A program made the translations under genes and the position numbers. A stretch of 64,000 nt of DNA. Origin: Helianthus annuus. Taxonomy: Eukaryota > Streptophyta > Magnoliopsida > Asterales > Asteraceae. Below are positions 45,100-56,852 of the stretch, piece after piece (position 1 is the stretch's first letter; every line of letters starts with the position of its first letter). The stretch is from positions 144,164,073 to 144,228,072 of the forward strand of contig NC_035443.2 in assembly GCF_002127325.2 (NCBI RefSeq), written 5' to 3'. The notes below the pieces were generated by a model, which was not told where the DNA came from, searched no databases, and saw only the letters and a list, made by a program, of their open reading frames with translations.

Positions 45100-48000
45100 A
45101 TGAGTGGACGTGGAAGAGGAAACATTAACATGACTCAGGCTCAATTTACTAACCTGCTTAACACGGTGGCTGCAGCTTTTGCAGCTCACCCTGGAGGTAA
45201 ACTCGTTATCTTAGGATGTTTAGATCCTATCGCCGCATCGTCTTTTACCCCTAAACCTATACGCTTCGCTTCTCACAACAGGTCAGCATGCACCTGCTCA
45301 ACCACACGTGTGTACTTTCAAAACTTTCATGGATTGCAAGCCTCTCCCTTTCAATGGCACTGAGGGTGCCATAGGTCTCCTACACTGGATTGAGAAAGTT
45401 GAAGCCGTCTTTGCTGTCTGTGAGTGTCCCCCTGCAAATTGGGTGAAGTTTGCTACTGGTACGCTTGAAGGAAACGCGCTTTCCTGGTGGAAGGCGCAAA
45501 TTCAGATGTTTGGTTTGGAAACTGCTAATGCTACTGCGTGGGAGGATTTCAAGGACATGATTAAGGAGGAGTATTGTCACAGGGATGACATCCACAAACT
45601 CGAAAACGAGTACTATGAGCTGAAGATGGTTGGATCAGAGATCGAGGCATACACCAAACAGTCCAACGACTATGCTGCTCTTTGCCCAAACATGTCTCGA
45701 CCTATGTATCGAAGAATCGAATTGTACATCAAGGGTTTGGCTCCAGAAATTCGAAGCCATGTGACTGCAGCCAACCTCAATACCATTCAGCCAGTCGTTC
45801 GTCTTGCTCACAAACTCACTGATCAGGCCGTGGAACAGGGCAAGCTGCCCAAAAGGATCAGTGCTACTGCTGGAACTTCTAGTGACAACAAGCGTAAGTG
45901 GGAAGGAAGTCAAAGCAAGGATGCTAACCCCACTCAAGCCCCAACCCAGCAAAGGAAAACTGACAACAACAAGGGCCCTCAACAACAGGGTGGATATCGC
46001 GGGAACCACCCCAAGTGCAACAAGTGCAATCGACACCACAGTGGGCCTTGTGGGAAAAGTCAGTGTCAGCGATGTAACAAGATGGGGCATGAGGCCAAGG
46101 ACTGTAGGAGTCCACGTCCCGCCGGGCAGAACCAGCAGCAGCAGCAACATCATGGGAACGTCAAGGGTTGTTTCCAGTGTGGAGCTGAGGGGCACTTTAA
46201 GAAGAATTGCCCTGAACTGAACCAGAACCGCAACAACAATCAGGGAGCTGGAAACAACGATCAAAACAACAATGCTGGGAATGGTGCAAGGGGAAGGGCT
46301 TTTGTGATTGGAGCTGGAGAAGCGAGGAATGACCCCAACGTCGTGGCGGGTAAGTTCCTACTCGATGATCGTTATGTTTCTGTATTATTTGATTCTGGAG
46401 CCGATGCTAGTTATGTGTCCCTACGTATTAGTAAGAAGCTTAAGCGCCCGCCTTCGTTACTAAGTTCTAAACATATTGTCGAGTTAGCTAATGGTAGAAA
46501 CATCGAGGCCTCACATGTTATCAACGACTGCAAACTAGTACTGTCTGGTCAGACCTATAGTATCGATCTTTTCCCTATTGCTCTTGGAAGTTTCGACGTC
46601 GTTATCGGTATGGATTGGTTATCCAAACATCGCGCGGAAATCCTCTGTCAAGAGAAAATGGTTCGCAGTCCCCGCCATTCTGGCAAACCACTCATCGTGC
46701 AAGGTGACAAGGGCGGAGAGGTCACAGGCATCATCTCGTTCTTGAAGGCCCAGAAGTGTTTACGGAAGATGCACACCGCTATCTTAGCACTTGTCACCAA
46801 CACACAGGAAAAGGAAAAGAGGATTGAAGACTTTCCAGTGGTACGCGACTACCCCGAGGTATTTCCTGAAGAACTACCTGGACTCCCTCCCCACCGTCAG
46901 GTCGAATTCCAAATCGAGCTAGCTCCCGGAGCAGCGCCTATAGCTCGTGCGCCTTATCGACTAGCCCCCGCAGAACTGAAGGAACTCTCTACGCAACTAC
47001 AGGAACTATTGGATAAAGGATTTATCCGCCCTAGTTCATCACCCTGGGGAGCACCAGTGCTCTTTGTTAAGAAGAAGGATGGCACATTCCGAATGTGCAT
47101 CGACTATCGTGAGCTGAACAAAGTTACCATCAAGAATCGCTACCCTCTCCCGCGAATCGACGATCTATTCGATCAGTTGCAGGGATCGAGCTACTACTCT
47201 AAGATCGACCTACGATCGGGCTATCATTAGCTAAGAGTCCGTAATGAAGACATCTCCAAAACTGCATTCAGAACTCGTTATGGTCGTCATGCCCTTTGTA
47301 ATGACTAACGCGCCTGCGGTTTTCATGGACCTCATGAACCGGGTGTGCAAGCCTTACCTCGACAAATTCGTGATTGTGTTTATCGACGACATCCTAATCT
47401 ACTCGAAAAGTCAAGAAGAGCATGAACAACACCTACGCCTTATCCTCGAACTCCTTCGCAATGAGTAACTGTACGCCAAGTTCTCGAAATGTGACTTCTG
47501 GCTTCGAGAAGTCCATTTCCTTGGGCACGTGGTCAATAAGGACGGGATTCACGTCGACCCAGCTAAGATCGACTCTATAAAGAATTGGCCTACGCCCAAA
47601 ACCCCTACCGAAGTTCGCCAATTCTTGGGATTGGCAGGATACTATCGTAGATTTATCAAGGGGTTCTCAAAGATCGCTCAGCCTCTCACGGCTCTCACTC
47701 AGAAGGGTATTGCTTATAAATGGAATGAAGCTCAGGAATCCGCATTTCAGAAGCTAAAGGATAACCTCTGTAGTGCTCCTATTCTCTCGTTACCTGAAGG
47801 TACCGACGACTTTGTGGTTTACTGCGATGCGTCCATTCATGGGCTTGGTTGCGTGCTGATGAAACGCGAGAAGGTTATTGCCTACGCCACTCGACAACTT
47901 AAGACTCACGAAAGGAACTACACTACGCATGACTTGGAGCTGGGAGCAGTGGTTTTTGCGCTTAAGATATGGAGATATTACCTGTACGGTACCAAGTGCA

Positions 48001-49681
48001 CCATTTACACCGATCACAGGAGTCTCGAGCATATCTTCAAGCAAAAGGAATTAAACATGCGACAACGCCGATGGGTCGAACTCTTGAATGATTATGAATG
48101 CGCAATCAAGTACCATCCGGGCAAGGCCAATGTCGTGGCAGACGCCCTCAGCCGAAAGGACACTACACCCAAGCGCGTGCGAGCGCTACAACTCACCATC
48201 CAGTCTAACCTCCCTACTCAGATTCGAAATGCTCAGGTTGAAGCTCTGAAACCGGAAAACATTAGGGCTGAGTCCCTGCGAGGATCGAGACAGCGATTAG
48301 AACAAAAAGAAGATGGCGCTTACTACGTGACAGGGCGCATTTGGGTTCCACTCTATGGAGATCTACATGAACTTGTGATGGACGAAGCCCATAAGTCCCG
48401 TTACTCTGTACATCCTGGTTCGGATAAGATGTACCACGACTTAAGGACTACGTATTGGTGGCCTGGCATGAAAGCCCACATAGCAACATATGTCAGCAAA
48501 TGTTTGACCTGCGCACTGAGTATCAGAAACCAGCGGGCCTACTCCAACAACCAGAAATCCCGAAATGGAAATGGGAGCAAATTTCCATGGATTTCGTTAC
48601 TGGCCTACCTAGATCCCAACGCGGGAATGACACTATTTGGGTGATAGTAGATCGATTGACCAAGTCCGCACACTTTATGGCCATTAAGGAAACAGACAAG
48701 TTTTCTACCTTGGCAGAGGTTTACTTAAAGGAAGTAGTTTCAAGGCACGGGGTGCCAACCTCCATTGTTTCCGACCGAGACGCTCGTTTTACTTCGGAGT
48801 TGTGGCAAGCTATGCACAAATCCTTTGGCTCACGTTTGGACATGAGCACCGCTTATCACCCACAAACGGATGGGCAGTCTGAACGCACCATCCAAACCCT
48901 GGAAGACATGCTTAGAGCATGTGTGATCGATTTTGGCAAGAATTGGGAGAAGCATCTACCGCTAGTGGAATTCTCCTATAATAATAGCTACCACACCAGC
49001 ATTCAGGCAGCACCCTTCGAGGCATTGTACGGTTGTAAATGCCGATCACCTCTTTGCTGGGCGGAAGTTGGTGACAGCCAGGTCACAGTCCCAGAACTGG
49101 TGGTAGACACAACGGAGAAGATTGCCCAGATCAGACAACGCATGGCGGCAGCTCGTGACCGCCAGAAAAGCTACGCTGATAAGCGTAGGAAACCGCTAGA
49201 ATTCCAGGTCGGGGACCGGGTTCTACTTAAAGTCTCACCCTGGAAGGGTGTGGTTCGTTTTGGTAAACGGGGCAAGCTTAATCTGCGATATGTTGGACCA
49301 TTCGAAATTACCGAGAGGATCGGTAAGGTTGCTTATAGATTGAATCTGCCTGAAGAACTGAGTGCGGTGCACAATGTCTTTCACGTGTCTAATCTGAAGA
49401 AGTGTCTGTCAGATGAAACACTCATAATCCCCTTCAAGGAACTCACTATTGATGAACAACTACACTTTACTGAGGAACCGATTGAGATCACGGATCGAGA
49501 AATCAAAACCCTCAAACGTAGCCAGATACCTCTCGTGCGAGTTCGTTGGAACTCGCGACGTGGCCCAGAGTTTACCTGGGAGCGGGAAGACCAGATGAAG
49601 TGCAAGTATCCCCAGTTGTCCCCAAACGAAACCCCCAGCACTGAAGCTACAACCGAATTTCGGGACGAAATTCCAAACTAA
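45100..49681 (+). pseudogene. Chromovirus gag-pol with intron, broken in RT and integrase
   Basis: Start ATGAGTGGACG at 45100 (also ATG 45091). An 85-nt intron at 45197-45281 is needed to join the N-terminus to gag. Gag has [20 protein letters not shown], then a [12 protein letters not shown] element and two knuckles [14 protein letters not shown] and [14 protein letters not shown]. Protease is [14 protein letters not shown] starts [21 protein letters not shown] and is stopped by CAG to TAG at 47228-47230. About 14 nt are missing near 47287, then FIDDILIYS continues; CAA to TAA at 47466-47468. RNase H ([13 protein letters not shown]) is intact. About 10 nt are missing near 48517, then the integrase ([33 protein letters not shown]) and a chromodomain-like end ([21 protein letters not shown]). 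Lesion sizes are inferred from the nested relative. The copy cannot make a full polyprotein. Confidence 0.93.
45197..45281 (+). other. GT-AG intron in the chromovirus gag
   Basis: CTGGAG/GTAAAC ... TCTCACAACAG/GTCAGC, 85 nt. Its length is 1 mod 3 and removal restores the frame between MTQAQFTNLLNTV... and ...[13 protein letters not shown]. The nested relative has a homologous segment of 98 nt at the same place. Confidence 0.75.
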
Positions 49682-49782
49682 CGGGGGATGATGTGACACC
49701 CCGTTGAAACGCTCTCACTCATACTAGCTTGACAGTGGCTGTCTTAACTTTCGGGACGAAAGTTCTTAAAACTTGGGGATAA
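49655..49782 (+). other. Two tandem hairpin + purine-tract modules before the 3' LTR
   Basis: Module 1: stem GAATTTCG/CGAAATTC (49655-49662, 49666-49673), loop GGA, 18 nt containing CGGGGGATGA, then TGTGACACCCC at 49692. Module 2: stem AACTTTCG/CGAAAGTT (49746-49753, 49757-49764), loop GGA, 18 nt containing ACTTGGGGATAA, then the real LTR at 49783. Confidence 0.85.
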
Positions 49783-51000
49783 TGTGACACTCTAGGATTT
49801 CCCGAGTAACCCTTTTGTATTAACATTGTGTGTATATACGTTATTAAATGAAAGTGCGTGTTACCTTGACGTTCTATGTGATCCTTTTGCTATGTATGTA
49901 TATGTAGTATATACATAAATGTATAAATACTAGTGAACCGAGACTACGAACCCGACTCGAGACCATGCTCGGTCTCGAGTAAACAGTAACGGTTGGGCCG
50001 GATCGGGCCATACACCCCTTTGAGCCCACTCGAAACCCTTGTAGGGTGCACCACCCAAACCGAATATAAAACCCCTCATCCACCTTCTCCCTTATACTCT
50101 CACACACTCTCTCCCTCACTAAAACCCTAGAACTACAAGACCTCATCTCCCTTCTCTCGGATTCAACCGGCAACAACAAGGAACCTCGGTCAAGCTCGTC
50201 ATCATCACTCGGACACCTCATTTTCTCACCTTCTCCCTTGACTCGGTACCTTTTCATCAACCGGTTAGCATCTTTGACTTTCACTAGGTGTTTATGTGTG
50301 TAATAGTGTTATTTGCTTTGAATTATTGAAATGATGGATGATATGTGTGAGCTCTTGATATTTGAATATTGAATGATTGATAGTGTAGGATGTTTATGAT
50401 CATCCGATTTATGTTGTTAGTATAGGTCATAGTGTTTAGAGCAAATGTTACATGATTGATGCTTGTGAAATGCATGTTTGGGTGTGTTGAAGGTTTATTG
50501 AATGGCTTCTATGTCCGCGTGAGTAAATCGGTGGATCATAAGGAATGTGTTGGTTGAATAATCAAGTTATGAAAACCCCAAAAATGATGAACATATGATG
50601 AATATGTGTTGAATGTGTTTGAATGTTGTTACAAATATTTGAAAAACTTACTGTTTGATCCATTTTGGTTAAGTGCTAGACAAGGGAACATGTTTGTGTA
50701 ACCTTATTGGATAGTACATAAGGGCATGAAATCAGAATTCTGTTGCATAGTACAATTCGGGCAGATGTATCAGAATCAGCAGGTAAACGACTCGAGAGCA
50801 ACGGTTGCGACTCGAGACCATGGAGCCACAACTCGAGACCGCAACGGTTGCGACTCGAGACCTGGGCCAAGCAACTTCAAAACGGACTTCAGGGACTCGA
50901 GACCCTCAAGGTCTTGACTCGAGACCACATCGTGACAACTCGAGACTGGACTCGAGATCTCCGGGGTTGCGAGTCATGCCTGCACCACTCGAGACCAACC
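49783..51000 (+). repeat. 3' LTR of the + chromovirus, first part
   Basis: Matches 42425-43641 of the 5' LTR; interrupted within the CTCGAGACC array after GAGACCAACC. Confidence 0.94.
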
Positions 51001-51121
51001 TATTTTTGCAATAATAGCTTGGTCTACGGCGGGATTCACCGCATTTTATATGTGTCGGATCTATTTACTTACTTTTGAAGGACATTTAAACGTTCATTTT
51101 CAAAATTACAGTGGAAAAAGG
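51001..51121. other. 121-bp filler at the nested insertion junction
   Basis: Sequence between the interrupted LTR and the first LTR of the nested element. It belongs to neither the 5' LTR nor the nested element, and I see no other copy in the window. No target duplication is visible around the nested element. Confidence 0.75.
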
Positions 51122-53270
51122 TGTCACACCCCCAAAATCCACCTGCGGAGTATCACCGCTTGGGAGCGTGACTGACCAGGATCAAGCCATCAATCATATT
51201 GAACATAGCATAATATAAATAAAGTAATTCGTAAAACCCCATTCAATACAATTGACGTTTCAAAACAATCATAGTATCAGTAGCGGAAGCATAAGTAAAT
51301 AACCCAAGTAAACCATAAGTTCAATTATTCGAAATGTTTAAACATAGCGTTCTTAACCCACTGCCCACAACGTCCCGCTCCTCCAGTGCAAGCTCCATAA
51401 GTACCTAAGGTCCTGCAAGGCATGCAGCAGATAATCAACAAACTAGTTGAGCGAGTTCACAGTTTATAGTTTAGTTTGAGTAATAGTGCGTTTGTTCAAT
51501 TAAGTTTCGTATCGTATCAGTTCCATCGCGGCCTCCCAGGCATGTGTGCGAAGATTATGTTCGTTAGTTCGCGACCATAGTCTTTACCGACCAGGGTGTG
51601 TGCGAAGGCAATTTATCAGTTCGTTCGCGACCATAGTCTTTACCGACCAGGGTGGGTGCGAAGGCAGTTGAGTAGTTCGTAAGCATCAACAGTTTAATCG
51701 TTCGTTACAGTATCAAAGTATGCACAAGTAATCATCCAACCCATTCCCACCCTGGGAACCCATGCCTTGGCTGTGTGAACTCACCTTGGTTTGCTCGGTA
51801 TGCTAAGTTATGCACTCACAAGTAATTAATCACGTCCTATTGTATGCACGTATAACAAATCAGTTCATGTTCGCAATGATACGCGTGCAATTTAATGTTC
51901 ACATAACAGTCAGTTTGCATATCGGCACAACACGTATTGTTTCACATCAAACCATCAGCTAGTGTACACGAATACCAATGTTAACATTCATCACTAATCA
52001 TGGCATGCCAAATAAATCAAACATACATTCCAACATTAAAATATGTTCATAATTATATATCTTTCGATCCACCCTTATCTTTCGGTACATTAGTGATCTT
52101 TCGATACACAGTTATCACAGTTATCCTTCGGACCGAAAGTTATGTTTCGAACCAATGCCATCTTTCGACCAACTGTCATCTTTCGGTCAACTTAATTATG
52201 TTTCGGTCAATGCTATCCTTCGGTCAATGCTCCTATGGTTCGGTCAAAGCTATCCTTCGGTCAACACTACTATGGTTCGACTAACAAGCATCTTTCGACC
52301 ACAACTATGTTTCGAGTAGCAATATCTTTCGACAATTAACAGTTACGTTTGATCACAATCAGTTACGGATATCATGCAGTCAATTACAGAAACAGAAACC
52401 CTAATCATCTACAGCCGTCATCATCATTAACAAGCACATTTCATATATTCAATCTCAAGAACCCTAACCGAAATCATGAACAATAACCATATTCATTCGG
52501 ATTACTATCAAGACATAACAACCTCATGTAAACTGATTTCATAATAACCCGATTTCACTAATATATCAACAAGTTATCAATCCGGAGCATACATCGTCAC
52601 AGTAACATAACAAGCACCATTGAATCGATTTAAACTTATTATCATGCCATACAACTACAAGATCATCTTTATACGATTCCTATCATTCAACATACAATCA
52701 ATTCGAGTCGTTCTTAATCAAAGCATGTAATAATAATAACATCATGTCATCAACGATGATAGTGAAACACTAACCGGATTAGGGGATTGAAACTAGTGGG
52801 GTTTCGGGTGCACAAGAACTTTCAGCCGACTCCAAGACTTCGAGAGAGAGGGAAAGGTATTAGGGTTTTTAGAAACTAACTGCCGGTTACATGCATCACG
52901 TATTTAAACGTATTACAGAAATGGGCCAAGCCCATTAGAAAAGCTGGGCCGAAAGATGTCGAAGGATGGAGTCTTTGGTCGAAGGATATGTTTCGAGATC
53001 CTTCGAACCGGAAGCTGATCCTTCGAGTCGAAGGATATGTTTCGAGATCCTTCGAACTGTGTGCCATGCTTCGTGATCTAGACTAAGTGTTTTTAATAAT
53101 AAATCTAATATTATATTCTACCACAGCAAGTAATCATATATGACAAAACGACAATACGTTTCATTAAAATACATCGCGTACAATTTCAAGTCCACAATCC
53201 AAACAACTAAACAGTCAAAGTCAACGCGCATTTAATGCGAAAGTGAAAGTCAGAAACTCGAGTTGTCACA
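51122..53270 (-). repeat. 3' LTR of the nested chromovirus
   Basis: 2149 bp, + strand TGTCACACCCCC...GAGTTGTCACA. An array of TTTCGGTC/TTTCGACC/CCTTCGG words at 52064-52360 and further copies at 52955-53060. Confidence 0.96.
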
Positions 53271-53409
53271 TTATCCCCAACTTAAAAGAAATTTCGTCCC
53301 GAAATTTGGTACGCACTCACTGAGGAAGCTAGGCAAGTTACATCGTTCACTGGTTTTCCTGGGGTGTCACATCATCCCCCCGTTGATTTGGAATTTCGTC
53401 CCGAAATTC
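53271..53409 (-). other. Two tandem hairpin + purine-tract modules before the nested 3' LTR
   Basis: Minus strand. Outer module: stem AAATTTCG/CGAAATTT (53289-53296, 53300-53307), loop GGA, 18 nt with AAGTTGGGGATAA, then the LTR. Inner module: stem GAATTTCG/CGAAATTC (53391-53398, 53402-53409), loop GGA, 19 nt with CGGGGGGATGA, then TGTGACACCCC. Same layout as in the + element. Confidence 0.85.
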
Positions 53410-55293
53410 AGTAGTAGTAGCTTCAGCCTCAGCAGTGGATGCATTGGTTTCGAATAACTGGGGATACTTTTCTTTCATCTGATCTTCGCGTTCCCAGGTA
53501 TACTCTGGACCACGCTGGGAGTTCCAACGAACTCGAACAAGAGGGATTCTCTTGTGTTTGAGGACCTTAACATCCCGGTCCGTGATTTCAACTGGTTCCT
53601 CGACGAACTGCAACCGCTCGTCGATAGTGAGTTCCTTAAAAGGAACTATAAGGGTCTCATCTGATAGGCATTTCTTCAGATTGGACACGTGAAATACATT
53701 GTGAACTGCACCGAGTTCAGGAGGTAGGTTTAATCTGTAGGCTACTTTGCCAATCTTTCCTAAGATTTCGAACGGTCCGACGTACCGCGGATTGAGTTTG
53801 CCCCGTTTACCAAAACGTACCACACCCTTCCAGGGTGAAACTTTCAATAAAACCCGGTCCCCGACCTCAAATTCCAATGGCTTTCTACGCTTGTCCGCGT
53901 AGGCTTTCTGACGGTCGCGTGCTGCCGCCATGCGTTGTCGTATCTGTGCTATCTTTTCTGTGGCGTCCACAACAATATCTGGACCCGTAATCTGACTATC
54001 CCCCACCTCTGCCCAACAGAGAGGTGACCGGCATTTACGTCCGTACAATGCCTCGAATGGAGCGGCTTGAATGCTGGTATGGTAACTGTTATTATACGAG
54101 AACTCCACCAAAGGGAGGTGCTTTTCCCAGCCGTTGCCGAAATCGATGACACACGCTCGAAGCATGTCTTCTAGAGTTTGAATAGTTCGCTCAGACTGCC
54201 CATCCGTCTGAGGATGATATGCTGTGCTCATGTCTAATCGTGAGCCGAAGGATTTGTGCATTGCTTGCCAAAGCTCTGACGTGAATCGTGCATCGCGATC
54301 CGAAATAATAGAGGTGGGCACTCCGTGCCTCGAAACAACTTCCTTCAAGTAAATGTCTGCTAAAGTAGAAAACTTATCCGTTTCTTTGATAGCCAAGAAG
54401 TGAGCAGACTTTGTGAGTCGATCAACGATCACCCAAATAGTGTCATTCCCACGCTGGGATCTTGGTAAGCCCGTAACGAAATCCATGGAAATTTCTTCCC
54501 ATTTCCACTGCGGTATCTTGGGCTGCTGAAGTAGACCAGCTGGTTTCTGATATTCAACCTTGACTCTCGCACAGGTTAAGCATTTGCCAACATAGGTGGC
54601 GATGTGGGCCTTCATACTAGGCCACCAATAAGTAGTGCTGATGTCGTGGTACATTTTATCCGACCCTGGATGTACCGAATAGCGAGACTTGTGAGCTTCG
54701 TCCATTACGAGTTCGCGTAGACCGCCATAGAGAGGGACCCAAATCCGGCCCGTGACATAGTAGGCGCCGTCCGCCTTTTGTTCCATTTGTTGTTGTGAGC
54801 CGCATAAGGCTTCAGCCTTGACGTTTTCGGGCTTCAGGGCTTCTGTCTGAGCAGCTCGTATCTGAGCAGGAAGGCTAGGCTGAATCGTAAGCTGTAGCGC
54901 TCGCACGCGCCGTGGTAAAGTGTCCTTTCGTCTAAGGGCATCCGCCACAACATTGGCTTTGCCTGGATGATACTTGATAGCGCATTCGTAATCGTTAAGT
55001 AACTCAACCCATCGTCGTTGACGCATATTCAGACCCTTCTGCTTAAGGATATGCTCGAGACTCCTGTGATCGGTGTAAATCGTGCACCTGGTACCGTACA
55101 GGTAGTGTCGCCATATCTTAAGCGCGAAAACAACAGCTCCCAGCTCTAAATCGTGCGTCGTGTAGTTGCGCTCGTGAACCTTGAGTTGACGAGAGGCGTA
55201 AGCGATAACCTTGTCGCGCTGCATTAACACACATCCCAGTCCCCGAATGGATGCATCACAATAAACCACGAAGTCGTCTGTGCCCTCTGGCAA
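53347..55293 (-). CDS. RNase H, integrase and chromodomain part of the nested pol
   Basis: A 648-codon open piece. It starts inside RNase H ([37 protein letters not shown]). Then comes the integrase zinc part ([24 protein letters not shown]) and the core with [24 protein letters not shown] and [13 protein letters not shown]-terminal chromodomain-like segment [21 protein letters not shown] follows. The catalytic residues look present. A TGA at 55318-55320 and a TAG at 55495-55497 cut it off from the reverse transcriptase, so it cannot be made as part of a full polyprotein. It is better preserved than the matching part of the + element. Confidence 0.88.
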   Translation of the reverse strand: MPEGTDDFVVYCDASIRGLGCVLMQRDKVIAYASRQLKVHERNYTTHDLELGAVVFALKIWRHYLYGTRCTIYTDHRSLEHILKQKGLNMRQRRWVELLNDYECAIKYHPGKANVVADALRRKDTLPRRVRALQLTIQPSLPAQIRAAQTEALKPENVKAEALCGSQQQMEQKADGAYYVTGRIWVPLYGGLRELVMDEAHKSRYSVHPGSDKMYHDISTTYWWPSMKAHIATYVGKCLTCARVKVEYQKPAGLLQQPKIPQWKWEEISMDFVTGLPRSQRGNDTIWVIVDRLTKSAHFLAIKETDKFSTLADIYLKEVVSRHGVPTSIISDRDARFTSELWQAMHKSFGSRLDMSTAYHPQTDGQSERTIQTLEDMLRACVIDFGNGWEKHLPLVEFSYNNSYHTSIQAAPFEALYGRKCRSPLCWAEVGDSQITGPDIVVDATEKIAQIRQRMAAARDRQKAYADKRRKPLEFEVGDRVLLKVSPWKGVVRFGKRGKLNPRYVGPFEILGKIGKVAYRLNLPPELGAVHNVFHVSNLKKCLSDETLIVPFKELTIDERLQFVEEPVEITDRDVKVLKHKRIPLVRVRWNSQRGPEYTWEREDQMKEKYPQLFETNASTAEAEATTTEFRDEIPNQRGDDVTPQENQ

Positions 55294-55494
55294 TGAGAGG
55301 ATAGGTGCACTGCAAAGTCATTCCTTTAGGTGCTGAAAAGCAGTCTCCTGGGGCTCTCCCCAGCGATAGGTAACACCATTCTGTGTCAGTAGCGTAAGTG
55401 GTTGCGTGATCTTTGAAAAGCCTCTAATAAACCGTCTGTAGTAACCTGCCAAACCCAAGAATTGGCGTATTTCTGTCGGTGTACGCGGTGCAGG

Positions 55495-56004
55495 CTAATT
55501 TCTGATCGAATCTACCTTGGGTGGGTCGACGTGAATCCCATCCTTGTTTACCACGTGGCCTAGGAAGTGGACTTCACGAAGCCAGAAGTCGCATTTTGAA
55601 AACTTTGCGTACGATTGCTCTTTTCGAAGAAGTTCCAAGATAAGATGTAGGTGTCGCTCGTGCTCTTCCTGACTCTTGGAGTAAATCAGGATGTCGTCGA
55701 TGAAAACAATGACGAACTTGTCGAGATAGGGTTTGCACACCCTGTTCATAAGATCCATAAATACTGCAGGTGCGTTCGTAAGCCCGAACGGCATAACCAA
55801 GAACTCGTAGGGACCATAGCGAGTTCTGAATGCTGTCTTAGAGACGTCCTCATCCCGGACTCTCAGCTGATGATAACCTGACCGTAGGTCGATCTTGGAA
55901 TAGTAACACGACCCTTGCAATTGGTCAAATAAGTCGTCTATGCGCGGAAGAGGATAACGGTTCTTCACCGTCACCTTGTTGTGTTCACGGTAGTCGATGC
56001 ACAT
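55495..56004 (-). pseudogene. Reverse transcriptase part of the nested pol
   Basis: 169 codons with [43 protein letters not shown] and the catalytic FIDDILIYS. It is out of frame with the preceding piece (junction at 55971-56004, where a few bases are lost) and ends at a Trp-to-TAG change at 55495-55497. Confidence 0.88.
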
Positions 56005-56852
56005 TCTAACTTACCGTCTTTCTTCTTCACTAACAACACTGGAGCTCCCCAAGGCGAAGAGCTAGGTCGGATAAATCCCTTATCCAAGATTCCTGGTAGT
56101 TGCGTCGATAGTTCTTCCGATTCTGGTGGAGTTAAGCGGTACGGTGCTCGAGCTATGGGTGCTGCTCCTGGAGCGAGCTCGATTTGAAATTCGTCCTGAT
56201 GATGCGGCGGTAGACCAGGTAAATCCTTGCGAGACACCTGAGGAAAGTCGTGTACAACTGAATGGTCTTCCAACTTCTTTTCTTTCGCTGATGAGTCAGT
56301 AACGAGAGCCAAAGTTGCGGTGTGGCCCTTCCGCAAACATTTCTGAGCCTTCAAGAAAGAGGTGATGCCAACCACGGCACCACTCTTGTTGCCTTGAGCT
56401 TCGAGAGGTTCTTGACCAGAATGAGGAATGCGAACAATCTTTTCTTTGTATAGGATCCCTGCTTGCTGTTGCTGCTGGCGATTCCGGTGTGCAAGCCGTG
56501 GGCTCCTGAATTCCTTAGCTTCTGCTGTGCTCAGGCGATCACTATTCTTGTGCTGCTGTTGTGCTTGAGACCGAGCGGTAGCTGAACCCTTGCTGGAATA
56601 CCCATCCCATTTCCGCTTGTTGTCACTAGGAGTAGTGGGAGTAGCAGAAGTGGTAGCGATAGTAATAGCGCTGATACAACTAGGTAGCCTGTTCTGTTCC
56701 ACTGCCTGATCCGTGAGGCGATGAGCAAGACACTGAATGTCTTGGATTTTGTCGAGGTTAGCCGATGTAGCTTGGCTCTGAATCTCTGAGGCTAGACCCT
56801 TGAGGTACAATTCGATACGCTTGTTTGGAGGGTCCACCATGGTTGGACACAA
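55971..56852 (-). pseudogene. Nested gag-pol piece with internal deletion of knuckles and protease
   Basis: 293 codons. The first part is gag ([45 protein letters not shown]). After a Gln-rich tract it jumps directly to the segment that follows the protease in the + element ([27 protein letters not shown]) and then the start of RT ([18 protein letters not shown]). Relative to the + element about 170 residues, including both CCHC knuckles and the DSGAD protease, are gone without loss of frame. Confidence 0.88.

Noticed and set aside
45635..46264. 209-codon minus-strand frame opposite chromovirus gag
   Set aside because: Shadow of the gag reading frame; Val/Leu/Ser-rich antisense translation with no support of its own.
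52000..52284. 94-codon frame present twice (also at 58578-58862)
   Set aside because: Duplicate only because both LTRs of the nested element are identical; it covers the TTTCGGTC word array.
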